DNA from: Hyphomicrobiales bacterium
GTDB taxonomy: Bacteria; Pseudomonadota; Alphaproteobacteria; Rhizobiales; Rhizobiaceae
Reading direction: 5' to 3'
Assembly: GCA_017305925.1 (NCBI GenBank)
Contig: JAFKJW010000184.1
Span: 42,730-106,729, forward strand
Length of the DNA stretch: 64,000 nucleotides
Shown here piece after piece: positions 1-9,002 of the stretch. Every line of letters begins with the position of its first letter. Positions within the stretch are counted from its first letter, which is position 1. The notes beneath the pieces were generated by a model. It saw only the letters and a program-made list of their open reading frames with translations. It was not told the origin of the DNA and did no database searches. A program made the translations under genes and the position numbers.

Positions 1-1177
1 GACGGCGGAACAGGGAAAGCCGCTGGCGGAAGCGAAGGGCGAGATCGCCTATGCCGCGAACTTTCTCGACTGGTTCGCCGCAGAAGGCGAGCGGGCCTAT
101 GGCGAGACGATTCCCAGCCACATTTCCGCAAGCCGGCTGTCGGTGCAGATGCAGCCGGTCGGTGTCACCGCCGCGATCACGCCGTGGAATTTCCCCTCGG
201 CGATGATTGCCAGGAAGGCCGGCGCCGCGCTGGCGGCCGGCTGCGCCATGATCGTGAAGCCGGCGCCCGAGACGCCGCTTTCCGCGCTCGCCCTGGCGCG
301 GCTGGCGCTGGAGGCAGGCGTTCCGGGAGGCGTGTTCCAGGTGGTTACGGGGGAGCCCGTCACGCTGGCGCGGCGCCTTCTCGACCTGCCGGAGGTGCGC
401 GCCTTCTCCTTCACCGGGTCGACGGAAGTCGGGCGTGCCCTGCTGGAGCGCTCGGCCAGAACCGTCAAGAAGGCGTCGCTGGAACTCGGGGGGCACGCGC
501 CCTTCGTCGTCTTCGACGACGTGCAGCTGGATGCCGCCGTCGCCGGCTGCATGGATGCGAAATTCGCCACGTCCGGGCAGGACTGCCTGGCCGCGAACAG
601 GATCTATGTGCAGCGCGGCGTCTACGAGCGCTTCGTCGACGCCTTCGCGCTGGCCACGCGGCATCTCCAGGTGGGTCACGGCCTGGAAAGCGGAACCGAC
701 ATCGGGCCGATGACGCGTCCGTCGGTGGCCGAAAAATGCCGCCTCCAGGTCGCGCAGGCGCTGGCCGCCGGGGCGCGGCTGGCCGCCGGAGGCCAGGACA
801 GCCCGCTCGGCGGCAATTTCGTCGTGCCGACGGTCCTGGCGGATGTCACCGACGACATGCTGATCGCGCGGGAGGAAACCTTCGGACCCGTTGCCGCGAT
901 CCTGCCGTTCGACGGCGAGGACGAGGTGATCGAACGCGCCAACGATACGGAGATGGGCCTTGCCGCCTATGTCTACACCAGGGACCTGGCGAGGACGATG
1001 CGTCTTTCCGACAGGCTGGAATACGGCATGATCGCCGTCAACACGCCCAGGTTCACCGGCGCCCCCATTCCCTTCGGAGGCTGGAAGCAATCGGGCCTCG
1101 GGCGTGAGGGGTCGCGTCACGGCCTCAACGAATATCTGGAACCGAAATACATTTGCCTCGGCAATCTGGCGGCTTGA
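1..1177 (+). CDS. NAD(P)-dependent aldehyde dehydrogenase, succinate-semialdehyde type (5' partial)
   Basis: The reading frame is open from base 2, so the true start lies upstream of the window. The visible protein begins inside the conserved [11 protein letters not shown] block that precedes the catalytic domain. It then carries [12 protein letters not shown] (nucleotide-binding region), the general-base glutamate in SLELGGH and the nucleophilic cysteine in [10 protein letters not shown], and ends with a normal C-terminus ([13 protein letters not shown]). This is the pattern of ALDH superfamily members of the GabD/succinate-semialdehyde group. These oxidise an aldehyde to the acid in the cytoplasm. 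The aminotransferase starts 11 bases downstream, so the pair probably forms an amine-to-aldehyde-to-acid relay, and a second ALDH follows. The exact aldehyde cannot be read from the sequence. About 100 N-terminal residues are missing only because of the window edge. Confidence 0.93.
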   Translation, partial: TAEQGKPLAEAKGEIAYAANFLDWFAAEGERAYGETIPSHISASRLSVQMQPVGVTAAITPWNFPSAMIARKAGAALAAGCAMIVKPAPETPLSALALARLALEAGVPGGVFQVVTGEPVTLARRLLDLPEVRAFSFTGSTEVGRALLERSARTVKKASLELGGHAPFVVFDDVQLDAAVAGCMDAKFATSGQDCLAANRIYVQRGVYERFVDAFALATRHLQVGHGLESGTDIGPMTRPSVAEKCRLQVAQALAAGARLAAGGQDSPLGGNFVVPTVLADVTDDMLIAREETFGPVAAILPFDGEDEVIERANDTEMGLAAYVYTRDLARTMRLSDRLEYGMIAVNTPRFTGAPIPFGGWKQSGLGREGSRHGLNEYLEPKYICLGNLAA

Positions 1178-1188
1178 AAGGACCTGCA

Positions 1189-2589
1189 ATGACAATCGAC
1201 ATCGAACAGATCAACGCGCTCGACAGGAGGAGCGTCCTCCATCCGTTCACGCAGCTGAAGGATTTCGCCACCGGCAAGGCCGGCGATCCGACGATCGTCG
1301 AGACGGGCAAGGGCATCCGCATCCAGGATGCGCACGGCAACCAGCTTATCGACGGATTCGCCGGGCTCTATTGCGTCAATATCGGCTATGGCCGCACGGA
1401 GGTGGCGGAGGCGATCTCGCGCCAGGCGCACCGGCTTGCCTACTATCATTCCTACGCCGCGCACACCACGGACGAGCTGGCGATTCTGTCGGACCGCCTT
1501 GTGCGGATGGCGCCGGGCAGGATGAGCAAGGTATTTTACGGAATGTCCGGCTCGGACGCCAACGAGACGCAGGCTAAGCTGGTCTGGTACTACAACACGC
1601 TGCGCGGCAAGCCGAACAAGAAGATCATCATCTCCCGCGAGCGCGGCTATCACGGCTGCACCGTCATGGCCGGATCGATGACGGGCATGAGCTTTTATCA
1701 CGACCATATGGGCCTGCCGCTGCCGCATGTGGTCCATACCGGCGTTCCGCATCACTACTGGGGCGCGGAGGCCGGGGAAACCGAGCTCGAGTTCTCCGCA
1801 CGCCGGGCGGCAGAACTGGACCAGCTCATCGAACGCCTGGGGCCGGACAATGTCGGCGCCTTCATCGGCGAGCCGGTGCTGGGCACCGGCGGCATCACGC
1901 CGCCGCCCGAGGGCTACTGGCAGGCCATCCAGCCGGTATTGAAGAAGCACGATCTCCTGCTGATCGCCGACGAGGTGATCACGGGCTTCGGCCGCACGGG
2001 ATCGATGTTCGGCTCGCAGCACTATGGCATGGAGCCGGATCTGATCTCCATCGCGAAGGGCCTGACCTCTGCCTACTTCCCGCTTTCGGCCGCGATCGTC
2101 GGCGAGAAGGTCTACAAGGTCATGGAAGACGCCGCCGACCGCATCGGCTCCTTTTCGCACGGCTACACCTATTCCGGCCATCCGATCGGCGCAGCGGCCG
2201 CGAACGCCGTGCTCGACATCGTCGAAAGGGAGGATCTGCCGGGCAACGCGCGGGAGGTGGGCGCCTATTTCCAGGGGCAGCTCAAGGCGCGATTCGCACA
2301 ATTGCCGATCGTCGGCGAGGTCCGCGGGGTCGGCCTGATGGGGGCCGTCGAATTCGTGGGCGAGCGGGAGAGCAAGAAGCGCTTCGACGCTGCCCTCAAG
2401 GTGGGTGCGCGCGTTTCCAAGGCCGCCCGCGAGCGCGGCCTCATCGCGCGCGCCATGCCGCATGGCGACATTCTGGGCTTCTCCCCGCCGCTGGTCACGA
2501 CGCGCGGGGAGGTCGACGAGATCGTCTCCATCGCCGAAGCCGCGGTTCGCGCCGTGATGGACGAATTGGCGCGCGACAAGGTCATCTGA
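1189..2589 (+). CDS. Class III PLP-dependent aminotransferase (omega-amino acid/polyamine type)
   Basis: A 466-residue fold-type I aminotransferase of class III, the group of omega-amino acid:pyruvate and putrescine/spermidine transaminases. Near the N-terminus it has LHPFTQLKDF, typical of the SpuC-like subgroup. YGMSGSDANE (about 117-126) binds the PLP phosphate, Asp261 in LLIADEVITGFG pairs with the pyridine nitrogen, and Lys290 in SIAKGLTSAYF is the Schiff-base lysine. The frame opens earlier, at 1153. I chose the ATG at 1189 because GAAAGGA sits just upstream and the family begins here. It lies between two aldehyde dehydrogenases, so it probably deaminates a primary amine to an aldehyde that one of them oxidises. 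Substrate (putrescine, GABA, beta-alanine or another amine) is inferred only at that level. Confidence 0.93.
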   Translation: MTIDIEQINALDRRSVLHPFTQLKDFATGKAGDPTIVETGKGIRIQDAHGNQLIDGFAGLYCVNIGYGRTEVAEAISRQAHRLAYYHSYAAHTTDELAILSDRLVRMAPGRMSKVFYGMSGSDANETQAKLVWYYNTLRGKPNKKIIISRERGYHGCTVMAGSMTGMSFYHDHMGLPLPHVVHTGVPHHYWGAEAGETELEFSARRAAELDQLIERLGPDNVGAFIGEPVLGTGGITPPPEGYWQAIQPVLKKHDLLLIADEVITGFGRTGSMFGSQHYGMEPDLISIAKGLTSAYFPLSAAIVGEKVYKVMEDAADRIGSFSHGYTYSGHPIGAAAANAVLDIVEREDLPGNAREVGAYFQGQLKARFAQLPIVGEVRGVGLMGAVEFVGERESKKRFDAALKVGARVSKAARERGLIARAMPHGDILGFSPPLVTTRGEVDEIVSIAEAAVRAVMDELARDKVI

Positions 2590-2719
2590 AGCCTGGCGGC
2601 CACGCCTTGACCATAAGGATGCGGGGGGCTTGCCCCCCGCATCGCCGGAAACGGCCGCGCCGGACGCCGCCCGGAAGGCGGAACGCGCCGCGGCCAGCCA
2701 TTCATGGGGAGAAATTTTC

Positions 2720-4177
2720 GTGCCGAACCTGACATATGACGGCCTGCTCCGGCAGCAGGGGTTCATCGACGGGCGTTGGACCGGAGCGGCCACGGGCAGG
2801 ACCGTCGAGGTGGTGAACCCGGCGACCCAGGCGGTGATCGGCACGGTGCCCGACATGGGCGGCGATGAGACGCGCGCCGCCATCGTGGCGGCGAATGCCG
2901 CATTCGGTTCCTGGAAGAAGAAGACCCATGCCGAGCGTGCCGCGCTGCTGGAGGCATGGCACGGCCTGATGATCGAGAATCTTGAGGGTCTGGCGCAAAT
3001 CCTGACGCTGGAGCAGGGCAAGCCGCTGGACGAGGCGCGGGGCGAAATCCGCTACGGCGCCTCCTTCGTGAAATGGTTCGCAGAGGAGGCCCGCCGTGTC
3101 GGCGGCCACACCATTCCCTCTCCCACACCCGATCGCCGCATCGTCGTCCTCAAGGAACCGGTCGGCGTCTGCGGCATCATTACGCCCTGGAACTTCCCCA
3201 ACGCCATGATTACCCGCAAGGTCGCCCCCGCGCTTGCCGCGGGATGCACGGTGGTCGTCAAGCCCTCGGAATTCACGCCCTATTCGGCGATAGCCCTTGC
3301 GGTCCTGGCCGAGCGCGCCGGCATTCCCCGGGGCGTCGTCAACATCGTCACCGGCATGCCGCCCGAAATCGGCAACGAGCTCACGGCGAACGAAACGGTG
3401 CGCAAGATCTCCTTCACGGGGTCGACCCGGGTCGGCTCCCTGCTGATGCGCGGCGCGGCCGACAGCGTGAAACGGCTTTCGCTCGAACTGGGCGGCAACG
3501 CCCCGTTCATCGTCTTCGACGACGCCGACATCGACAAGGCCGTCGAGGGCGCGATCGCCTCCAAGTTCCGCAACGGCGGCCAGACCTGCGTGTGCGCGAA
3601 CCGCATCCTCGTGCAGGCCGGCGTCTACGACGCCTTCGCCCGGGCGCTGAGCGCGCGCGTCGACGCCATGAAGGTGGGGCCGGGGAGCGAGGCGGGCGTG
3701 GCCATCGGCCCGATGATCAACGAGGCCGCCATCGCCAAGATCGACCGCCACGTCGAGGATGCGCTCGCCAGGGGCGCGAAGATCGCGACCAGACCGCGCG
3801 ACCTGCCCGACGGACCTCAATACACCGCCCCCATCGTGCTGACGGGCGCCACGACCGACATGCAACTCGCCCGCGAGGAGACGTTCGGGCCGGTCGCCCC
3901 GCTCTTTCGTTTCGAGACGGAAGAGGAGGCCGTCGCCATCGCCAACGACACGCCCTACGGGCTCGCCGCCTATTTCTACACCGAGAGCCTCAAGCGTGCC
4001 TGGCGGGTGGGGGAGGCGCTGGAATTCGGCATGGTCGGCCTGAACACGGGCATGGTCTCGACCGAGGTGGCTCCGTTCGGAGGGGTCAAGCAATCGGGCA
4101 TCGGCCGCGAGGGCGCACAGGCCGGCATCGAGGAATATCTCGAGATGAAGACGTTCCATATCGGCGGGCTCGCCTGA
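2720..4177 (+). CDS. NAD-dependent succinate-semialdehyde dehydrogenase family protein
   Basis: A complete aldehyde dehydrogenase of 485 residues, the usual length for GabD-type enzymes. PWNFPNAMITRK (about 156-167) belongs to the cofactor site. Glu256 in SLELGGNAPF is the general base and Cys290 in NGGQTCVCANR the nucleophile. The frame extends back to 2630. A GTG at 2720 with GGGGAGA 6-8 bases upstream gives the family-typical N-terminus (MPNLTYDGLL), so I take that start. The first ALDH in the window is related but clearly different in sequence, so this is not a recent tandem duplication. Its role is probably oxidation of the aldehyde made by the upstream aminotransferase. If the substrate is GABA the product would be succinate, but that specific assignment is inference. 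Confidence 0.92.
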   Translation: MPNLTYDGLLRQQGFIDGRWTGAATGRTVEVVNPATQAVIGTVPDMGGDETRAAIVAANAAFGSWKKKTHAERAALLEAWHGLMIENLEGLAQILTLEQGKPLDEARGEIRYGASFVKWFAEEARRVGGHTIPSPTPDRRIVVLKEPVGVCGIITPWNFPNAMITRKVAPALAAGCTVVVKPSEFTPYSAIALAVLAERAGIPRGVVNIVTGMPPEIGNELTANETVRKISFTGSTRVGSLLMRGAADSVKRLSLELGGNAPFIVFDDADIDKAVEGAIASKFRNGGQTCVCANRILVQAGVYDAFARALSARVDAMKVGPGSEAGVAIGPMINEAAIAKIDRHVEDALARGAKIATRPRDLPDGPQYTAPIVLTGATTDMQLAREETFGPVAPLFRFETEEEAVAIANDTPYGLAAYFYTESLKRAWRVGEALEFGMVGLNTGMVSTEVAPFGGVKQSGIGREGAQAGIEEYLEMKTFHIGGLA

Positions 4178-4206
4178 GCCCGCGCGATCGACGGCATGAG
4201 GGCACG

Positions 4207-5317
4207 GTGGCGGAGAGCATCGAGACGGATATCCTGATTGTCGGCGCGGGCATTGCCGGCGTTGGCCTGGCCGCGGAGCTGGCGCCGTTCTACGACGTAT
4301 TGGTCATCGAGCAGGAAAGCACTGCTGCCTATCATTCCACGGGACGATCGGTCGCCATCTTCATCCGCAACTATGGCAACGACGTCATCCGCGCCCTGAA
4401 CCGGGCAAGCCTTCCGCTCTTCGACAAGCCCGATCCGATGCTTTTCCCGCATCCGCTGCTGTCCCCGCGGGGGCAGCTTTTCGTGGCCGACGAGAACGGG
4501 GTGGCGCAGCACCGTGCACTTCTCGACGAGGCGGACGGCCTTCGCTCAATCTCGGTGGACGAGGCGCTGGCCCTGATGCCCGCGCTGCGTCCGGAACGGA
4601 TCGCCGCGGCGGCCTACGAGCATGACGCGCAGGACATCGATGTCGGCGCCCTGCACCAGGGCTGGCTGCGCAAGGCCCGCGCGTCCGGAGCGCGGGTGAT
4701 GACCGACGCAGCGCTGTGGGGCGCCGAGCGTGTCCGCGGCCGCTGGTGCGTAAAGACGCGGCAGGGCCGGATCGTCGCGGGCACGATCGTCAATGCGGCG
4801 GGTGCCTGGGCCGACGCTGTCGCCCGGGCATGCGCGGTCGCTCCTCTCGGCATCCAGCCGATGCGCCGCTCGGTCGCCGTCCTTCCCGCTCCCGCCGGGC
4901 ACGACATCCGCGCATGGCCGGCCACCGACGATTCGGCGGAAGGCTGGTACTGCAAGCCCGACGGCGGCAAGCTCTTCGTCTCGCCCGCCGAGGAGATTCC
5001 GGTCGAGGCGCATGACGCCTATGTCGACGACATGGTCCTCGCCGAAGGCCTGCACAGGTTCGAGAGCGCCGTCGACTACCCGGTCGTCCGGGTCGAGCGG
5101 AGCTGGGCGGGCCTGCGCAGCTTCGCACCCGACCGCACGCCGGTCGTCGGCTTCTCCGCAGGGGGGATATGGCGTCCAGACGGCGCCGGCGCTGTCCCGG
5201 CTGGCGGGCGAACTGATCCGGCAGGTCGAGCCCTCAGAGGGCCTGGCGTCCATCGTGCCGGCCATGGCGCCGGACCGTTTCACGAAGTCTCGACCCGCGG
5301 AAGATCGTCGCCGATGA
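4207..5317 (+). pseudogene. FAD-dependent glycine/D-amino acid oxidase-like oxidoreductase, frameshifted
   Basis: The N-terminus has the dinucleotide-binding motif GAGIAGVGLAAEL (residues 13-25) followed by STGRSVAIFIRNYG, as in DAO/DadA-type amine oxidoreductases (PF01266). The start is GTG 4207 with GAGGG upstream. The frame reads well to VVGFSA near 5160. The expected C-terminal FAD motif QGGYGVQTAPALSRL then appears in another frame and runs to a TGA at 5317. About ten residues normally between these blocks (an FFWLAG-like segment) are absent. The simplest reading is loss of roughly 30 bases that also shifts the frame. Left as is, the first frame runs on through unrelated sequence to 5493. 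It follows the ALDH-aminotransferase-ALDH genes and would have oxidised an amine substrate. It may be a true pseudogene or an assembly or sequence error. Confidence 0.78.
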
Positions 5318-5608
5318 CGACGATGCGCGCCTCCTCGCCGAAGGGTTTGCTGCACCGGCTGACTTCAGGCGCGGACAGGATCGTCGTGCGGGCCGCCGCA
5401 AGACGGGAGCCTGATCTGCTTGGAACGGCACTCTGCGTTCTGGCTTTCGCCTGCACGGCCGCCCGTGCGGAAATGCTGGCGTACGGGCAATGAGCCCGAG
5501 CTCGACGATCCTGACGACGCAACCGCGGATCGCGCCCGCCAGTTCGTCCTCCACGACAGCCCTTTCGTGCTTTCCGGGTCCATCCCTGCCGCGCGGCTGC
5601 GGCCCGGT
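5318..5608. other. Intergenic stretch between convergent genes, no gene supported
   Basis: This stretch lies between the frameshifted oxidoreductase and the omptin gene, which face each other. Short open frames exist on both strands. One on the plus strand (5314-5493) has a hydrophobic run ending AARAEM. None has a ribosome site, a recognisable domain or normal codon pattern. I see no convincing terminator hairpin with a T-tract. Confidence 0.5.
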
Positions 5609-6559
5609 TCAGAACCTCTTGGTCAGCCCGATCACCAGCGATGCGGCCTGGAAGTCCGCTCCGGCATCGTTGGGATAAAGCGCCGTGGTCGCGCCGCTCC
5701 CTATGTCGAATTCGGTTTCGTCCGCCCGCGCCCTGAATATTCTGTCGTAGGTGCCGGATACGAACAGGCTGAGCGTATCGGTGACGGCGTAGTCGAGACG
5801 GCCGGCCAATCCCAGCAGGGGCGCCGGCTTGATCTCGTCGTGGAAGCCGATCTGCCGCCGCAGATGATGGTCGAGGCCGGTGGCGTTGAAAGTCACTCCG
5901 CCCTTTGCCGAGAAACCGAACGTCCAGCGATCCCGATGGAACGACATGTCGAGACCGACAAAAGCCGAGGGGTATCTCTGGCGATAGTCGATGATGGGTT
6001 CGTCGGCGAAAGTACCACTGGTGTCGCGGAATCCGTCGACGCTGTAGATGTAGGACCCGCCGGTGCCCGACCACTTCACATCGAAATACTTCAACCCGGC
6101 GTTCAGGTTGAACGAGGCCTGGTCGTTCAATGCAAAGTCGTGTCCCACCGCGATGCTGCCTGAGACATAGTGATTGAGCCGTGTTTCGGCGGGGTGCGAA
6201 TAGTGGCTCCAATCGTCGGGCCCGTCTCCCGTCGTGAAAGCCGGGTCCCAGTCGTAGTCGTTCATCTTGCTTTTGCCGCGGAGTGCGACCAGACCGTCCA
6301 GCGCTAGCGTCCAGCCGCTGTCGGTGCGCGCAACCAGGCCCGCCGAAAAAGCCGGTGCCGTGCTTTGCCAGATCAACTGGCTGAGCTTGGCGTCGCCTTC
6401 ATAGGCATATTCGTCGGCCTTGATTCCGACGATGCCGACGCCGCCATGGAAGATGATCGTCGGTTCCGCGAACCCGGTCGATTGCATCTCATCGGCAAGC
6501 GCAGCCGTAGGGGCAGCAAGGCCCAGTGCCGCAAACATCGAAACAAGATAAGTCCGCAT
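5609..6559 (-). CDS. Omptin-family outer membrane aspartyl protease
   Basis: A 316-residue precursor with a signal peptide (MRTYLVSMFAALGLAAPTAALA, likely cut before DEMQ). The mature part is about 294 residues, matching the ten-stranded omptin barrel of OmpT/Pla size. The catalytic features are present: the acidic pair Asp101/Asp103 in MNDYDWD, followed by a DDWSHYSHP segment like the one in OmpT, and the Asp230-x-His232 dyad in LDHHLRR. GGSYIYSVDGFRD (168-180) is also omptin-like, and the protein ends in a C-terminal phenylalanine (TKRF) as barrel proteins do. The frame extends to 6631, but the ATG at 6559 gives the signal peptide and has CAGGGGG upstream. Omptins cleave peptides or proteins at the cell surface. 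Its neighbours do not reveal a substrate. The gene is convergent with the amine operon and transcribed in the same direction as the LysR gene. Confidence 0.85.
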   Translation of the reverse strand: MRTYLVSMFAALGLAAPTAALADEMQSTGFAEPTIIFHGGVGIVGIKADEYAYEGDAKLSQLIWQSTAPAFSAGLVARTDSGWTLALDGLVALRGKSKMNDYDWDPAFTTGDGPDDWSHYSHPAETRLNHYVSGSIAVGHDFALNDQASFNLNAGLKYFDVKWSGTGGSYIYSVDGFRDTSGTFADEPIIDYRQRYPSAFVGLDMSFHRDRWTFGFSAKGGVTFNATGLDHHLRRQIGFHDEIKPAPLLGLAGRLDYAVTDTLSLFVSGTYDRIFRARADETEFDIGSGATTALYPNDAGADFQAASLVIGLTKRF

Positions 6560-6718
6560 TCCATGCCCCCTGCATCTCCGATGATCGAAGATACGAAGGC
6601 CGGCGCCGGCGCTCCAATGCCGATCGCGCATGGAATTATGCAGAGGGGTCCATCCACGACATTCGATGGAGAGAATCCCGGCCTTGCCAGGCCGGCCGCT
6701 TCTCGCGCATGGCGAACA

Positions 6719-7642
6719 TCAGATCGGTTCGGACAAGCCGAACGCGCTCGCGTCGAGCGAAAGCGCCTTCGACCAGAACGTCTCCAGCACCTTCGAACCC
6801 GCCGCCTTGTTACGGACCAGCACGATATCGACCGGCTCGCGCCAGCGCGATTCCGCGACTGCCCGGAGCCGACCCTCCCGCAGGTCGTCGCGCGTCAGGC
6901 TGAGCGGAAGCCAGGCGAGGCCCTTCCCGCGCAGCGCCATGGCGTGAAGCAGCGCCGCCGACTGCGACACGAACACGGCGTCGAAACCGATATGCGTCAA
7001 CGGTCGGGCGATGGCCGTGGCGAAGACGCTTCCGAGGAACGTTCCTTCGTCATGCGCCAGGAGCGGAACACGGCGGTGCGTCTCGTCTCGTCCATATTGG
7101 GCGACGATGTCGGGACTTCCGACGGCGACGAGCAGGTCGCGGGCGATGGTCGCCTGCGCGAAGTCCGCGGCTTCCATCCGGACGGGCGAAGCCTCGTGAT
7201 GGTGACGCAACAGCAATTGGCAGTGGCCGCGCGCCAGCAAAGCCTCGGCGTCGCGAGCCGGGACGACGGAGACATTGACGACGGCTTCTCCGCCACCTTC
7301 GACCGCAAGTCCGAGAAGCATCGGCGCGAAGCCGGCGGCCAGCAGGTCCGTCGTCGCCAGCGCCAACGAGGTCGAGCCCGCCTGCGCGGCGGCCCGCACG
7401 ATGCGCTGCGCCGTCTCGATGCCTTCAACCAGCTTGCGTGCCTCGGGAAGGAAAAGCCTGCCGGGATCGGTGAGCTCGACAGGCACGACGCTGCGGTCGA
7501 AGAGCGGAGCGCCCAGCCAATCCTCCAGCGCCCGGATACGGCGGCTGAAGGCAGGCTGGGTCAGATTGCGCTGCTCGGCCGTGCGCGAAAAGCTGCCTGT
7601 CTCCGCCAATGCAAGAAAGTCGATCAGCCATGCCGTGTCCAT
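6719..7642 (-). CDS. LysR-family transcriptional regulator
   Basis: A 307-residue LysR-type regulator. The winged HTH occupies about residues 3-60 (ETGSFSRTAEQRNLTQPAFS then RRIRALEDWLGAPLFDR). The rest is the periplasmic-binding-like effector domain. It is transcribed divergently from the ABC importer beginning at 7881, with a 238-base AT-rich spacer holding a promoter and an inverted repeat. The usual LysR arrangement makes that importer its likely target. The co-inducer is unknown. Nothing in the domain is truncated. Confidence 0.93.
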   Translation of the reverse strand: MDTAWLIDFLALAETGSFSRTAEQRNLTQPAFSRRIRALEDWLGAPLFDRSVVPVELTDPGRLFLPEARKLVEGIETAQRIVRAAAQAGSTSLALATTDLLAAGFAPMLLGLAVEGGGEAVVNVSVVPARDAEALLARGHCQLLLRHHHEASPVRMEAADFAQATIARDLLVAVGSPDIVAQYGRDETHRRVPLLAHDEGTFLGSVFATAIARPLTHIGFDAVFVSQSAALLHAMALRGKGLAWLPLSLTRDDLREGRLRAVAESRWREPVDIVLVRNKAAGSKVLETFWSKALSLDASAFGLSEPI

Positions 7643-7806
7643 CAGCCGGTCATGTCCTGCATAACCTTATGCGTCATAGGCATTGGAGATCGACATCCGG
7701 CGGCGATATGCATGGATAGGAAATCAATTCCGCGGGGGCCTGTTTGTCAAGCCTTGGCGTTATTCCGCAGCAGAAAATACTATTAGTTATACTTTATATA
7801 CATATT

Positions 7807-7828
7807 TGTACTGTCGTTTGACAGTACA
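7807..7828. promoter_or_regulatory. Perfect inverted repeat, candidate operator
   Basis: Two perfect 9-bp arms, TGTACTGTC and GACAGTACA, are separated by GTTT. The right arm contains most of the -35 hexamer of the predicted promoter at 7818-7846. A bound protein would therefore touch or block the polymerase site. It lies between the divergent LysR gene and the importer. LysR operators usually contain a T-N11-A element, and this repeat is longer and tighter than that, so the binding protein is uncertain. Confidence 0.6.
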
Positions 7829-7846
7829 TTTTGGCGGATGTAGCAT
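7818..7846 (+). promoter_or_regulatory. Sigma-70-type promoter of the Pot-like ABC operon
   Basis: TTGACA (7818-7823) and TAGCAT (7841-7846) are exactly 17 bp apart. Transcription would begin near 7853, leaving a leader of about 28 bases before the ATG at 7881. The -35 box is embedded in the inverted repeat at 7807-7828. Confidence 0.6.
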
Positions 7847-7880
7847 ATTCGTCAATATTGACTTTGGGAAAGAGCGGCAC

Positions 7881-8999
7881 ATGCTGCGCCTGCGGTGGTT
7901 GGCCGGGTTGTTCGTGGCCGCGCTTTCGGCATCCCTGATAGCCGAAGGCGCAACGGCGCGGGAGAAGGTCGGCGGACAACTCGTCGTCTATTCGGCGCCG
8001 GGAATCTCGGCGCTTCTCGAGCCGCTGGTCGAACCGTTTGCGCGGCACACGAGGGACAAGTTCGGCGTCGCCGTCAAGGTCGACATCGTCACCAGGTCCG
8101 TCCCGGTCGTCTGGGCGACGCTACAGACGGAGTGGCCGAATCCCTCGGGCGACGTCTATTTTCTCTATGCCGAGCACATAAGCGAGGGCATCAGACGCGG
8201 CTATCTGCAACCGCTCAGGCCGCACTACAGCGACGCCGACTGGGCCCGTTTCGATCCCGAGGCGATGCGGGCTCTGGACGCGGACGGCTATGCCGCGCCG
8301 TTCATCCTGACGGCGATCGTCCTGGCCGTGCAGGATTCGCTGCCGGAAGACGCAGTGACGGGGTGGGGCGATCTCTCAGGCGATGCGCTCAAGGGACGCT
8401 TCACCTTCGATTCCGCGATGTCGGTGGGCGCCGGTTACAGCGCGGTCGCCGCCGCGGCGCTCGTTCAGGGTTCCGACTGGCGCGACTGGTTCAAGGACGG
8501 CGCGTTCGACGAAGCGGCCGCGCGACCGACCCTGGAACTGATGCGGCGCTGGGCCGGAAACGCGCTGACGATGACGCATGGGTCCGGAACGATCCGCCCC
8601 CTGCTGGCGCGCGGCGAGGCCCTTGTTTCGGCATGGTGGTGGGCCAACACGATGCAGGAAATCCGTAAAGGCCTGCCCCTGCGCATCGTCTACCCGAAGG
8701 AAGGGACCGTGACGGCGGTCCAGCCGGGGCCGGTCGTCACCTCGGTGACGAAGAATCCGGTGGCCGCCATCGAATGGGTCAAGTTCGTTCATTCGGATTT
8801 CGCCGCGCAGGTGTCCAGGAAGCTGGGCTACATGGCTCGAATTCCGCTCGTGGGCGAGGATCCGCCGCCGGAATGGAAGGAGTTCGTGGCCAGGGCGAAG
8901 CAGATGCCGATCGACGGGTTCCGGGCCGCCGTGCTCGATCCCGCGTATAATGAAGCATTCATCGATGCCTATCGACGCATCGTCATCCAGGATCAATAG
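7881..8999 (+). CDS. ABC importer periplasmic solute-binding protein (iron/polyamine-type)
   Basis: A 372-residue extracellular solute-binding protein. It has an N-terminal signal peptide (MLRLRWLAGLFVAALSASLI, likely cut near the ATA/REK region). Its mature start, QLVVYSAPGISALLEPLV, is the pattern of the bacterial solute-binding families that take ferric iron, polyamines or 2-aminoethylphosphonate. The frame is open from 7683. ATG 7881 is preferred because it gives the signal peptide and has GGAAAGAG upstream. Two permeases and an ATPase follow with spacings of 3, -4 and 4 bases, so this is the first gene of a complete four-gene importer. I see no residue set that fixes the ligand. The amine-degrading genes upstream make a polyamine or amine plausible, but only by context. 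Confidence 0.88.
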   Translation: MLRLRWLAGLFVAALSASLIAEGATAREKVGGQLVVYSAPGISALLEPLVEPFARHTRDKFGVAVKVDIVTRSVPVVWATLQTEWPNPSGDVYFLYAEHISEGIRRGYLQPLRPHYSDADWARFDPEAMRALDADGYAAPFILTAIVLAVQDSLPEDAVTGWGDLSGDALKGRFTFDSAMSVGAGYSAVAAAALVQGSDWRDWFKDGAFDEAAARPTLELMRRWAGNALTMTHGSGTIRPLLARGEALVSAWWWANTMQEIRKGLPLRIVYPKEGTVTAVQPGPVVTSVTKNPVAAIEWVKFVHSDFAAQVSRKLGYMARIPLVGEDPPPEWKEFVARAKQMPIDGFRAAVLDPAYNEAFIDAYRRIVIQDQ

Positions 9000-9002
9000 G
9001 CG

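Noticed and set aside
3073..5493. An 806-codon open frame joining the second ALDH region to the oxidoreductase
   Set aside because: The first part is an out-of-frame shadow of the ALDH gene and the tail after about 5160 is frameshifted sequence; only 4207 onward matches a protein family.
5314..5493. Short plus-strand frame ending in a signal-like hydrophobic run
   Set aside because: It is the tail of the frameshifted frame, has no ribosome site of its own and does not resemble a known family.
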